DNA from: Melaminivora jejuensis
GTDB lineage: Bacteria > Pseudomonadota > Gammaproteobacteria > Burkholderiales > Burkholderiaceae_C
Assembly (NCBI RefSeq): GCF_017811175.1
Contig: NZ_JACWIJ010000002.1
Coordinates: 310,001-374,000, forward strand
Direction of reading: 5' to 3'
Length of the DNA: 64,000 nucleotides
Part shown: positions 19,675 to 26,253 of the stretch, one piece after another
Layout: the number at the start of each line of letters is the position of its first letter
Numbering within the stretch: the stretch's first letter is position 1
Translations under genes and position numbers: made by a program
Notes under the pieces: model-generated
What the model was told of the DNA's origin: nothing
Database searches by the model: none
The model's input: only the letters and a program-made list of their open reading frames with translations

Positions 19675-21803
19675 GGCCTTGCGTTCTTCGTGGGCGAGGC
19701 GTAGCGCGCCATCAGCGCGTTCTGTGCGCCAGCGCCGTCCAGCGCGCCCGGCGCGCGCGTGTAGCTGCCGTCGCTGTTGAGCGTCCAGGCATCGCGGTTG
19801 TCGTGCAGATAGGCCACCAGGCACTCGTCGATGATGCGCTGGCGCAGCTTGGCATCGGTGACGGGCCAGGCAATCTCCACCCGGCGCAGCATATTGCGGT
19901 TCATCCAGTCGGCGCTGGACAGGTACAAGTCCTCGTGCTCGCCGCTGCGGAAATAGAACACCCGCGTGTGCTCCAGGAAGCGCCCGATGACCGAGCGCAC
20001 GCGGATGCGGTCACTCATGGCCGGGACACCGACCGGCAGCGTGCAGGCGCCGCGCACGATCAGGTCTACGCTGGCTCCGCGGCGCGCGGCGCGCTCCAGT
20101 GCCTGGATCAGTGCCTCATCGGTCAGCGCGTTCATCTTGGCCACGATGCGCCCGCCCTCGCCGCGCTCGGCCGCCAGGCCCGCCGCGTCGATCTTGTCGA
20201 TCAGCCGCTGCTGCAGGTCAAAGGGTGCGAGCAGCAGGCGCTTGAGCTGCGGCACGCGGTTCTGGTTGGCCAGGTGGTCGAAGACCGCGTCCATGTCGGC
20301 GGTGGTCTGTGCATCGGCCGTGAGGTAGCTCAGGTCGGTGTACAGACGCGCGGTGCGCGGGTTGTAGTTGCCGGTGGACAGGTGCCCGTAGCGGCGCAGT
20401 CCGCGGCCCTCGCGACGGGTGACCAGCAGCATCTTGGCGTGGGTCTTCAGGCCGACCACGCCGTAGACCACCTGCGCGCCGATGGACTCCAGCGCCTCGG
20501 CCCAGTTGATGTTGGCCTCCTCGTCAAAACGCGCCTTGAGTTCCACCACGACCATCACTTCCTTGCCCCGGCGCACCGCTTCGCACAACAAATCCATCTG
20601 CTCGGAGTCGGCGCCGGTGCGGTAGATGGTCTGCTTGATGGCCAGCACCTGCGGGTCGTTGACGGCCTCGCGCAGAAATCCCAGCACGCCCTCGAAACTC
20701 TCGAAAGGCTGGTGGATGAGTACATCGTGCCGGCGCAGGCGCGCCAGGATGGCGCCGGGCTGCGGCAGCTTGGCCGGCCACGCCGGGCGCCACGGGGGAA
20801 ACAGCAGCGCCGGGTCGTTGACCAGATCCACGAGCTGGCCCAGGCGCACCAGGTTGACGGGGCCGTGCACCCGGTACAGGGCAGCCGCCGGCAGCGCGAA
20901 CTGCGCCTGCAGGAAATCGGCCAGGAACTGCGAACAGCCGGCCGAGACCTCCAGGCGCACGGCCTGGCCATAGTGGCGGTGCTGCAGGCCCTGGCGCAGC
21001 GCCGTGCGCAGGTTGCGTACGTCCTCCTCGTCCACTGCCAGATCCGAGTGGCGCGTGACGCGGAACTGCGAGAACTCCACCACCTGCCGGCCGGGAAACA
21101 GCTCGGCCAGGTGGGTGCGGATGATGCTCGAGAGGCTGACGAACTGCAGGCCCGCCGGCGCCACGTGCGTGGGCAGGCGCATGAGCCGCGGCAGCGCGCG
21201 CGGCACCCGGGCGATGGCGATCTCGTTCTCGCGCCCGAAGGCGTCGCCGCCGCGCAGCCGCACGATGAAGTTCAGCGACTTGTTGGCCACCTGCGGAAAG
21301 GGGTGCGCCGGGTCCAGCCCCACGGGAATCAGCAGCGGCCGCACCTCGCGCACGAACAACTCGCGCACCCAGCGCCGCTGCGCGGGCGTGCGCTCGCTGT
21401 GGCCCACGATGCGGATGCCGCGCGCGGCGAACGCCGGCATCAGCGAGTCGTTGTACAGCGCGTACTGGCGCGCCACCAGCGCCTGCGCCTTGCGCGCCAG
21501 CACTTCGAAGGCGCCGCGGCCCACCTGGGCGCGGCCCGCGAGGGCCGCGCCCAGGTGGGCCGCGGCGCGCACCTCGAAGAACTCGTCCAGGTTGGACGAC
21601 ACGATGCACAGGTAGCGCAGCCGCTCCAGCAGCGGCACGTCCTCGCGCACGGCCCAGTCCAGCACCCGCTCGTTGAAGGCCAGAATGCTGTGATCGCGGT
21701 CCAGCCGGAGCACATGCCCGTCCGGAGCGGGGGCGCCGCCAGACGGCGCGAGCGCATCGACGGCATCTTCGGTGGAGGGCAGGCAAGGCAGCAGGGGCGT
21801 CAT
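19671..21803 (-). CDS. ppk: Polyphosphate kinase 1
   Basis: A 710-residue PPK1, which reversibly builds polyphosphate from ATP. The N domain (LDRDHSILAFNERVLDWA, then RLRYLCIVSSNLDEFFEVR) is followed by the head domain and two phospholipase-D-like catalytic domains. The autophosphorylated histidine is in YGHLSTGNYN, with KTHAKMLLVTRREGRG before it. The frame is open to 22205, but the homologous sequence begins at about residue 25 of the product started at ATG 21803. A Pho box and -10 lie 30-65 bp upstream, placing ppk in the phosphate-starvation regulon. It is coupled to sixA. Confidence 0.96.
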   Translation of the reverse strand: MTPLLPCLPSTEDAVDALAPSGGAPAPDGHVLRLDRDHSILAFNERVLDWAVREDVPLLERLRYLCIVSSNLDEFFEVRAAAHLGAALAGRAQVGRGAFEVLARKAQALVARQYALYNDSLMPAFAARGIRIVGHSERTPAQRRWVRELFVREVRPLLIPVGLDPAHPFPQVANKSLNFIVRLRGGDAFGRENEIAIARVPRALPRLMRLPTHVAPAGLQFVSLSSIIRTHLAELFPGRQVVEFSQFRVTRHSDLAVDEEDVRNLRTALRQGLQHRHYGQAVRLEVSAGCSQFLADFLQAQFALPAAALYRVHGPVNLVRLGQLVDLVNDPALLFPPWRPAWPAKLPQPGAILARLRRHDVLIHQPFESFEGVLGFLREAVNDPQVLAIKQTIYRTGADSEQMDLLCEAVRRGKEVMVVVELKARFDEEANINWAEALESIGAQVVYGVVGLKTHAKMLLVTRREGRGLRRYGHLSTGNYNPRTARLYTDLSYLTADAQTTADMDAVFDHLANQNRVPQLKRLLLAPFDLQQRLIDKIDAAGLAAERGEGGRIVAKMNALTDEALIQALERAARRGASVDLIVRGACTLPVGVPAMSDRIRVRSVIGRFLEHTRVFYFRSGEHEDLYLSSADWMNRNMLRRVEIAWPVTDAKLRQRIIDECLVAYLHDNRDAWTLNSDGSYTRAPGALDGAGAQNALMARYASPTKNARP

Positions 21804-21833
21804 GACGGCAGCTTGATGGGCAACAGCGGCAGC

Positions 21834-21867
21834 AGTATCCGCAGGGCCGATGACAGCTTCGTGACAC
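21834..21867 (-). promoter_or_regulatory. Pho box and -10 element of ppk
   Basis: On the minus strand GTGTCAC-GAAG-CTGTCAT (21850-21867) matches the PhoB consensus closely, with half sites exactly 11 bp apart. After a 10-bp gap comes GATACT (21834-21839), 4/6 to the -10 consensus. The architecture is the same as at pstS. Confidence 0.84.
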
Positions 21868-22277
21868 ACGGGTGCGGCCTCGAGGCTGCCGCCGGGGGTG
21901 GGGCAACGGGTCGGCCAGGGGCATGAGCAGCGGCAAGGTGGTGGCGTTGAAGTCCATGTCCCACACGGGCGCGCACAGCGACCGCCTCCTGGGCGCAGGC
22001 GCACCAGCATCGGGTGCTCGTGGGCGTAGGTGGGTCTGGCGCAACTGGCTTGGCGCCAGGCGCTGGCGGGCAGGGACGCCTTGCGTGCCGGCCCCTTGTG
22101 TGCCCCAACCACTGCCGCAGGCGCGCATGACACTGGCATGTCGGCTGCATGTCGCGGTGGCGCCAGCCGGCAGCGCCAGCAAGTCCACAGACACGACGGA
22201 CACACCCTGTTGCAAAAATAGCAACAATTTGGTACAAATCGCGATTTTGAATTTTTCCTTCATGGACGCCACGGCAC
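21868..22277. other. Non-coding region between ppk and the GGDEF-EAL gene
   Basis: About 410 bp. Open frames on the minus strand cross it, but they look like GC-driven shadows with no family resemblance. It ends in an A/T-rich segment (22210-22260), unusual for this genome, containing two palindromes likely to belong to the promoter of the GGDEF-EAL gene. Confidence 0.5.
22208..22247. promoter_or_regulatory. Two palindromes upstream of the GGDEF-EAL gene
   Basis: TGTTGC-AAAAATA-GCAACA (22208-22226) is followed nine bases later by the perfect 12-bp palindrome AAATCGCGATTT (22236-22247). Both sit 30-70 bp before the start codon in an A/T-rich patch, as expected for operator sites. The binding proteins are unknown. 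Confidence 0.5.
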
Positions 22278-24509
22278 ATGTCATTTCTGCCTGACGGCCC
22301 AGCGCTGGAGCCCGGGCATCCCTCTACGCTGGCGCTGCAACGCATCCTGCGCGAGCAGCAGACGCTGCTGGACAGTGCGGGAGTGGGCATCGTTTTCATC
22401 CGTCACCGCGCGGTGGTGCGGTGCAACCAGCGCTACGCCGAGATCTTCGGGCTGGACTCTTGCGCCGAGGCCGTGGGCCGCAGCAGCGAGGCCCTGCACC
22501 CCAGCCGCGAGGCCTTCCGCGAACTGGGGCGGGCGGCCTTTCCTGTGTTGACCCAGGGCCGGGCCTACCGCACCGAGCGCCAGATGCGGCGCAGCAACGG
22601 CCAGCTCTTTTGGGCGCACCTGACGGGGCGGCTCATCACGCCCCGCGACAGCTCCGAGGGCTCGATCTGGATCATCGACGACATCGACGAGCAAAAGCTT
22701 GCCCAGGCCCAGCTCGGCGCTGCCGTGCGCGAAAAGCAGATGCTGTTCGACAACGCCATGGTGGGTATCGTGGTGCTGCGCGATCGGCACCTCAAGCGCT
22801 GCAATCGGTATTTCGAGCAGATGCTGGGCTACGAGCCGGGCGAGTTGCTGGACAGCCCGTCGCGGCGCTGGTATCTGAGCGAAAGCGACTGGCAGGCGGC
22901 AGGCGAATACTGCTATGGGCCACTGCTGCGCGGCGAGGACTTCGAGGGTCAGATGACACTGCGCGCCAAGGATGGGCGGGCCGTGATCTGCGAAGTGCGC
23001 AGCCGGGCCATCGATCCGCACGATCTGGCGCAGGGCTCGATGTGGATCGTCATGGACGTGAGCGAGCGCCTGCGCATCCAGGCCCAGTTGGCGCAGATGC
23101 ACAGCGCGCTGGAGCAGCAAGTGCGCGAGCGCACTTCCCAGTTGAGCGACACCGTGGCCGATCTGCACCGCGAGATCGCCCAGCGCAAGCGCGACCAGGA
23201 GCGCATCCACTGGATGGCGCACTACGATGCCCTGACCGGGCTGCCCAACCGTGTCCTGCTGGCCGAGCGCGGGCAGGAGGCGGTGCGCCACGCCCAGGCC
23301 AGCGGCACGCCGCTATCGGTCATGTTTCTCGATCTGGACAACTTCAAGCACGTCAACGACTCGCTGGGGCACCGCCAGGGCGACACCCTGCTGGTGGAGA
23401 TTGGCCGGCGCCTGCGCGGCACCGTGCGCGAGCGCGACATGGTGGCGCGGTTGGGCGGCGACGAGTTCGTGCTGCTGCTGCCCGGCGCCGATGCCCGGGG
23501 CGCGGCGCGCGTGGCCGCCAAGATGCAGGAGGCGGCGCGCCAGCCGGTGCAGCTGGGCGAGCACGAGGTGTGCATGTCGCCCTCCATGGGCATTGCGCTG
23601 TTTCCCGAGCATGGGCAGGACTTCGAGTCCTTGATCCAGGCCGCCGATACGGCCATGTACCAGGCCAAGACCGAGGGACGCAACATCTACCGGTTTTTTT
23701 CGCCGCAGATGCAGGCCCAGTCCACCCGTGCGCTCCAGTTGATTCACGCGCTGCGCCGGGCGCTCGAGCGTGAGCAGTTCACGCTGCACTACCAGCCCCA
23801 GCTCGATCTGGACAGCGGCCAAGTGTGCGGTGTGGAAGCGCTGCTGCGTTGGCACCACCCGGAACTGGGCGATGTCAGCCCAGCGGAGTTCATTCCTGTG
23901 GCCGAGGACAGTGGCCAGATCATCCCGATTGGCGAGTGGGTGTTGCGCACGGCGCTGGCGCAGCTTGCACGCTGGCGCGACCAGGGCCTGCCGCCGCTGA
24001 CCATGGCGGTCAATCTGTCGGCGGCGCAGTTTCGCCATCCGCTGCTGCCCGAGTTGATCGAACAACTGCTGGCGCAGTATCAACTGCCGGCAGACCGCCT
24101 GGAACTGGAGCTGACCGAGAACGTGGCCGTGGATGACGCGGGCACGGCTGCGCAGATCATGAATCGTATGCACAGCAAGGGCGTGCGGCTGGCGATGGAT
24201 GATTTCGGCACGGGCTACTCGTCGCTCAGCCAGCTCAAGCGCTTTCAGATCTTCCGGCTGAAGATCGACCGCTCCTTCGTGCGCGACCTGGGTCAGGACG
24301 GCAATGACCGGGCCATCGTCAGCGCCATCGTGCGCATGGCCCAGGCCTTGAGTATGCGCACCACGGCAGAGGGCGTGGAAACCGCCGAGCAACTGGCTTT
24401 CCTGCACGAGCAGGGCTGCGACGAAGCCCAGGGCTACCACTTCGCCCGGCCCATGCCGGCGGCGCAGTTCGAGCGCTATCTGTGCGGTGCCCTGGCTTGC
24501 GCCGGCTAG
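22278..24509 (+). CDS. PAS-PAS-GGDEF-EAL cyclic-di-GMP turnover protein
   Basis: A 743-residue cytoplasmic protein: two PAS sensor domains (about 20-150 and 150-280), a coiled-coil linker, GGDEF (about 310-470) and EAL (about 485-735). The diguanylate cyclase motif is intact (LGGDEFVLLLP, about 393), with the usual NLDDFK-like DLDNFKHVND. The phosphodiesterase motif begins VEALLRWHHPELG (about 519) and has the later DDFGTGYSSLSQL loop. Both activities could therefore operate, switched by PAS input. There are no membrane segments, so the signal is intracellular or diffusible (redox, oxygen or ligand). The start ATG 22278 lacks a strong ribosome-binding site. Confidence 0.95.
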   Translation: MSFLPDGPALEPGHPSTLALQRILREQQTLLDSAGVGIVFIRHRAVVRCNQRYAEIFGLDSCAEAVGRSSEALHPSREAFRELGRAAFPVLTQGRAYRTERQMRRSNGQLFWAHLTGRLITPRDSSEGSIWIIDDIDEQKLAQAQLGAAVREKQMLFDNAMVGIVVLRDRHLKRCNRYFEQMLGYEPGELLDSPSRRWYLSESDWQAAGEYCYGPLLRGEDFEGQMTLRAKDGRAVICEVRSRAIDPHDLAQGSMWIVMDVSERLRIQAQLAQMHSALEQQVRERTSQLSDTVADLHREIAQRKRDQERIHWMAHYDALTGLPNRVLLAERGQEAVRHAQASGTPLSVMFLDLDNFKHVNDSLGHRQGDTLLVEIGRRLRGTVRERDMVARLGGDEFVLLLPGADARGAARVAAKMQEAARQPVQLGEHEVCMSPSMGIALFPEHGQDFESLIQAADTAMYQAKTEGRNIYRFFSPQMQAQSTRALQLIHALRRALEREQFTLHYQPQLDLDSGQVCGVEALLRWHHPELGDVSPAEFIPVAEDSGQIIPIGEWVLRTALAQLARWRDQGLPPLTMAVNLSAAQFRHPLLPELIEQLLAQYQLPADRLELELTENVAVDDAGTAAQIMNRMHSKGVRLAMDDFGTGYSSLSQLKRFQIFRLKIDRSFVRDLGQDGNDRAIVSAIVRMAQALSMRTTAEGVETAEQLAFLHEQGCDEAQGYHFARPMPAAQFERYLCGALACAG

Positions 24510-24543
24510 CGCACCCAGGCGCTGGCAGTCCGGCCGTGCCGTT

Positions 24544-24600
24544 CAAAAAATATAGCTGTCAGCGCTTGTCCCGCAAGGGCTGGAGGCCAAAAACACCATA
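24544..24600 (+). repeat. Dispersed Comamonadaceae-type repeat, copy 6
   Basis: AAAAAATATAGCTGTCAGCG followed by CTTGTCCCGCAAGGGC, in the gap between the GGDEF-EAL gene and the tRNA-His-associated element. Confidence 0.8.
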
Positions 24601-24634
24601 AATATCTGGCCCCAGCGTCACGTATTTCAGCCAC

Positions 24635-24726
24635 CCGGCAAACAAAAAGGCCAGTCCCGAAGAACTGGCCTTTTTGTTTGATTTTATTGGGGTGGCTGAT
24701 GGGGCTCGAACCCACGACAACAGGAA
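24635..24726 (-). repeat. Left 92-bp direct repeat: tRNA-His 3' fragment plus terminator (att site)
   Basis: Identical to 26076-26167 except at 24668 (G versus A). Contents in tRNA direction: the last 39 nt of tRNA-His (24688-24726, through the CCA end) and the downstream terminator hairpin. The copy lacks the 5' half of the tRNA, so it is not a functional gene. Duplicated tRNA 3' ends of this type mark integration of a tyrosine-recombinase element. Confidence 0.85.
24641..24679. terminator. Bidirectional terminator of tRNA-His, left copy
   Basis: A perfect stem, AAAAAGGCCAGT / ACTGGCCTTTTT, with an 8-nt loop and T/A tracts on both sides. The right-hand copy (26082-26120) has one stem mismatch (GACC). 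Confidence 0.85.
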
Positions 24727-24748
24727 GCGTTCCATTTCCTTGACGCCC

Positions 24749-25050
24749 CATGTCTGGCACTTGCTGGCTGGTCTGCCGTGCCGCAGTGAATGGGTTTCCA
24801 GCGGTGACGCTGGCGCAAAGCCGATGAGCCGCCCGCATCGCCGGCTGGCCGATGCCTGCGCCGTGGCCGGGATTGAAGAACTGACGCTGCACGGACTGTG
24901 CCGCAGCTTCCGGCCCCTGAACTTGCTGCGCCTGCACCATGAGCGGCTGGAGGCGTGGATTCTGGAACAGGCCGGGGTGGAGTTCGACCCTGCCCAGAAA
25001 CCCGGCAAGCTGCGCGCCGTGGGTGTACAGCAGTACCGTTTAAGATACCT
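24749..25050 (+). pseudogene. Tyrosine recombinase (phage integrase) C-terminal remnant with internal deletion
   Basis: The reading frame gives HVWHLLAGLPCRSEWVSS, RRLADACAVAGIEELTLHGL and CRSF, which align with the catalytic core of tRNA-targeting phage integrases. It then jumps directly to LNLLRLHHERLEAWILEQAG and the usual FDP-containing tail. The block between them, which should hold the GH motif and the nucleophilic tyrosine, is missing. The HxxR motif reads HGLC, so its arginine is also lost. The N-terminal half of the protein is absent. The gene cannot be active. Its position immediately inside the left att repeat is where an integrase is expected. Confidence 0.72.
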
Positions 25051-25052
25051 TT

Positions 25053-25376
25053 GTGGACATCCGAATCTACACCGATAGCAGTGGGCGAAGGCCTTTTGTG
25101 GAGTGGCTGGAGGCGTTGGAAGACAGGCAAGGCCGCGCTGCCATCAAGGCCCGACTGCTGCGCGTGGAAGCCGGCAACCTTGGTGACTGCAAGCCCCTGC
25201 GCGATGGCGTGCAAGAGTTGCGAATCGACAAAGGCCCGGGCTATCGCGTCTATCTGAGCCGGCAAGGCCCGGTGCTGGTGCTGCTGCTTTGTGCCAGCGA
25301 CAAAAGCGAGCAAGAGCGCGCAATCACGCGCGCCATTGGCTATCTGAACGACTGGAAGGAAAGGGGCAGACCATGA
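25053..25376 (+). CDS. RelE/HigB-like addiction-module toxin
   Basis: A 107-residue phage-type RelE/HigB toxin (the 'addiction module killer protein' group). Typical stretches are YTDSSGRRPFVEWLEALED, LRDGVQELRIDKGPGYRVYL and LLLCASDKSEQERAITRAI. It is expected to cleave mRNA on the ribosome. The antitoxin starts inside its stop codon (toxin first, as in higBA). It lies within the tRNA-His element directly after the integrase remnant, so it probably stabilised the element. The start MDIRIYTDS corresponds to an alternative codon (TTG at 25053) with little ribosome-binding sequence. Confidence 0.87.
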   Translation: MDIRIYTDSSGRRPFVEWLEALEDRQGRAAIKARLLRVEAGNLGDCKPLRDGVQELRIDKGPGYRVYLSRQGPVLVLLLCASDKSEQERAITRAIGYLNDWKERGRP

Positions 25377-25672
25377 ACGCGCCGCGCGATACAAGCTACA
25401 CGGCTTGGCTGACTGAATCACTTCAAGACCCGCAAGAAGCTGCCGCCTACATCGAAGCCGCCATTGAGCTGGAAGACCCGGCTGCGCTGCTGCTGGCGCT
25501 GCGCCATGTGGCGAAGGCGCACGGCATGGCTGAGGTGGCGCGCCGGGCAGAGGTAGGCGAGAAATCCCTGTTCCGCGCACTGAGCGAGAACGGCAATCCG
25601 ACGATTGACACGCTGTACAAGGTTTTGCACGCCATGGGGCTGCGCCTGAGCGTGACTCCAATTCACGCCTGA
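25373..25672 (+). CDS. HigA-like addiction-module antidote protein
   Basis: A 99-residue antidote with a lambda-repressor-like helix-turn-helix: AAYIEAAIELEDPAALLLAL, MAEVARRAEVGEKSLFRALS and NPTIDTLYKVLHAMGLRLSV. It should neutralise the preceding toxin and repress the pair. The ATG overlaps the toxin stop by 4 bp. It belongs to the family that accompanies the phage-derived killer proteins. No clear operator palindrome was identified in front of the pair. Confidence 0.88.
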   Translation: MNAPRDTSYTAWLTESLQDPQEAAAYIEAAIELEDPAALLLALRHVAKAHGMAEVARRAEVGEKSLFRALSENGNPTIDTLYKVLHAMGLRLSVTPIHA

Positions 25673-25867
25673 ACAGTTTGGTCCCGGACAGACCAGCTTC
25701 GAGGCCTGGCCGAAAAGCAGAACACCTTCACCCGCCTGCTGGGGCACCCATTGCGGAGGCTGCACTTGGAAGGGGAGCAAACGTTGAATGAAGAGCTGCA
25801 AGCCCTGCGCCGCATCGCGCAGACTGCCTTTTCGCCGCTGCCCACGGCATCGCCCGCCTGGCCTTGA
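25673..25867 (+). pseudogene. Unassigned coding remnant downstream of the antitoxin
   Basis: Directly after the antitoxin stop, and in the same frame, the sequence stays open for 64 codons without a start codon. It reads like a genuine amphipathic protein: LRGLAEKQNTFTRLLGHPLR, then LEGEQTLNEELQALRRIAQ. I do not recognise the family. It may be the tail of a gene deleted when the element shrank, or a former extension of the antitoxin cut off by a stop codon. The 200 bp after it, up to the right att repeat, show nothing recognisable. Confidence 0.35.
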
Positions 25868-26075
25868 ATTCTATGGCAGAAAGAAAGCCATGCGCCTGAA
25901 ATCCTTGCCAACAGTGCGCTGATTGCTATCAGTTTTGATGCCTGCCGTTCGGCGGCAGGACTATCCATTTCCGTCTTGCGATGGCTGGTGGCCGCCCGGC
26001 CCGGTGGGCTGCACGGATTCAAGTCTGAAGGCGTGGCTCGCGTGGCGAAATTGCCTACAGCTTGCCTACAAGCTG

Positions 26076-26167
26076 CCGGCAAACAAAAAGGCCAGTCCCG
26101 AAGAACTGACCTTTTTGTTTGATTTTATTGGGGTGGCTGATGGGGCTCGAACCCACGACAACAGGAA
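26076..26167 (-). repeat. Right 92-bp direct repeat within intact tRNA-His (att site)
   Basis: Matches 24635-24726 at 91 of 92 positions. It includes the 3' half of the functional tRNA-His and its terminator copy (26082-26120), whose stem has a G-to-A change at 26109. Confidence 0.85.
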
Positions 26168-26205
26168 TCACAATCCTGGACTCTACCAACTGAGCTACAG
26201 CCACC
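26129..26205 (-). tRNA. tRNA-His (anticodon GTG)
   Basis: A 77-nt cloverleaf on the minus strand. It has the extra 5' G (G-1) paired with C73 that is diagnostic of tRNA-His. Acceptor stem GTGGCTG / CAGCCAC, D arm TAGCTCAGTTGGTAGAG, anticodon loop ATTGTGATT with GTG complementary to 26169-26171, T arm with GGTTCGAGCC, and an encoded CCA end at 26129-26131. The 3' half is duplicated at 24688-24726 by element integration. Confidence 0.97.
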
Positions 26206-26215
26206 GTAGCCACGC

Positions 26216-26246
26216 ATTATAGCGTGACAATTGGCGTTTTTGCCAA
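26216..26246 (-). promoter_or_regulatory. Promoter of tRNA-His
   Basis: A perfect -10 TATAAT (26216-26221), about 11 bp before the mature 5' end, with TTGGCA (26241-26246) 19 bp further upstream as the -35. It lies between the ppiD stop codon and the tRNA. Confidence 0.7.
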
Positions 26247-26253
26247 GGAGCCA

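Larger units (their letters stand above)
24635..26167. mobile_element. Decayed integrative element inserted at tRNA-His
   Basis: A 1.5-kb unit bounded by 92-bp direct repeats that contain the tRNA-His 3' end. Inside are an internally deleted integrase remnant, a HigB/HigA-like toxin-antitoxin pair and a short unassigned coding remnant. It has no replication, packaging or conjugation genes. It looks like a phage- or island-derived element reduced to its attachment sites and addiction module. The single mismatch between the repeats weakens one terminator copy. Confidence 0.75.

Noticed and set aside
21800..22399. A 199-codon minus-strand ORF upstream of ppk
   Set aside because: It covers the ppk Pho box and the promoter of the GGDEF-EAL gene. 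Its translation is low-complexity and unlike any family.
24674..25078. An apparent ORF beginning MFDFIGVADGARTHDNR, and a twin at 25923-26222
   Set aside because: The shared peptide is the translated 3' end of tRNA-His and its flank. It is an artefact of the att repeats, not a protein start.
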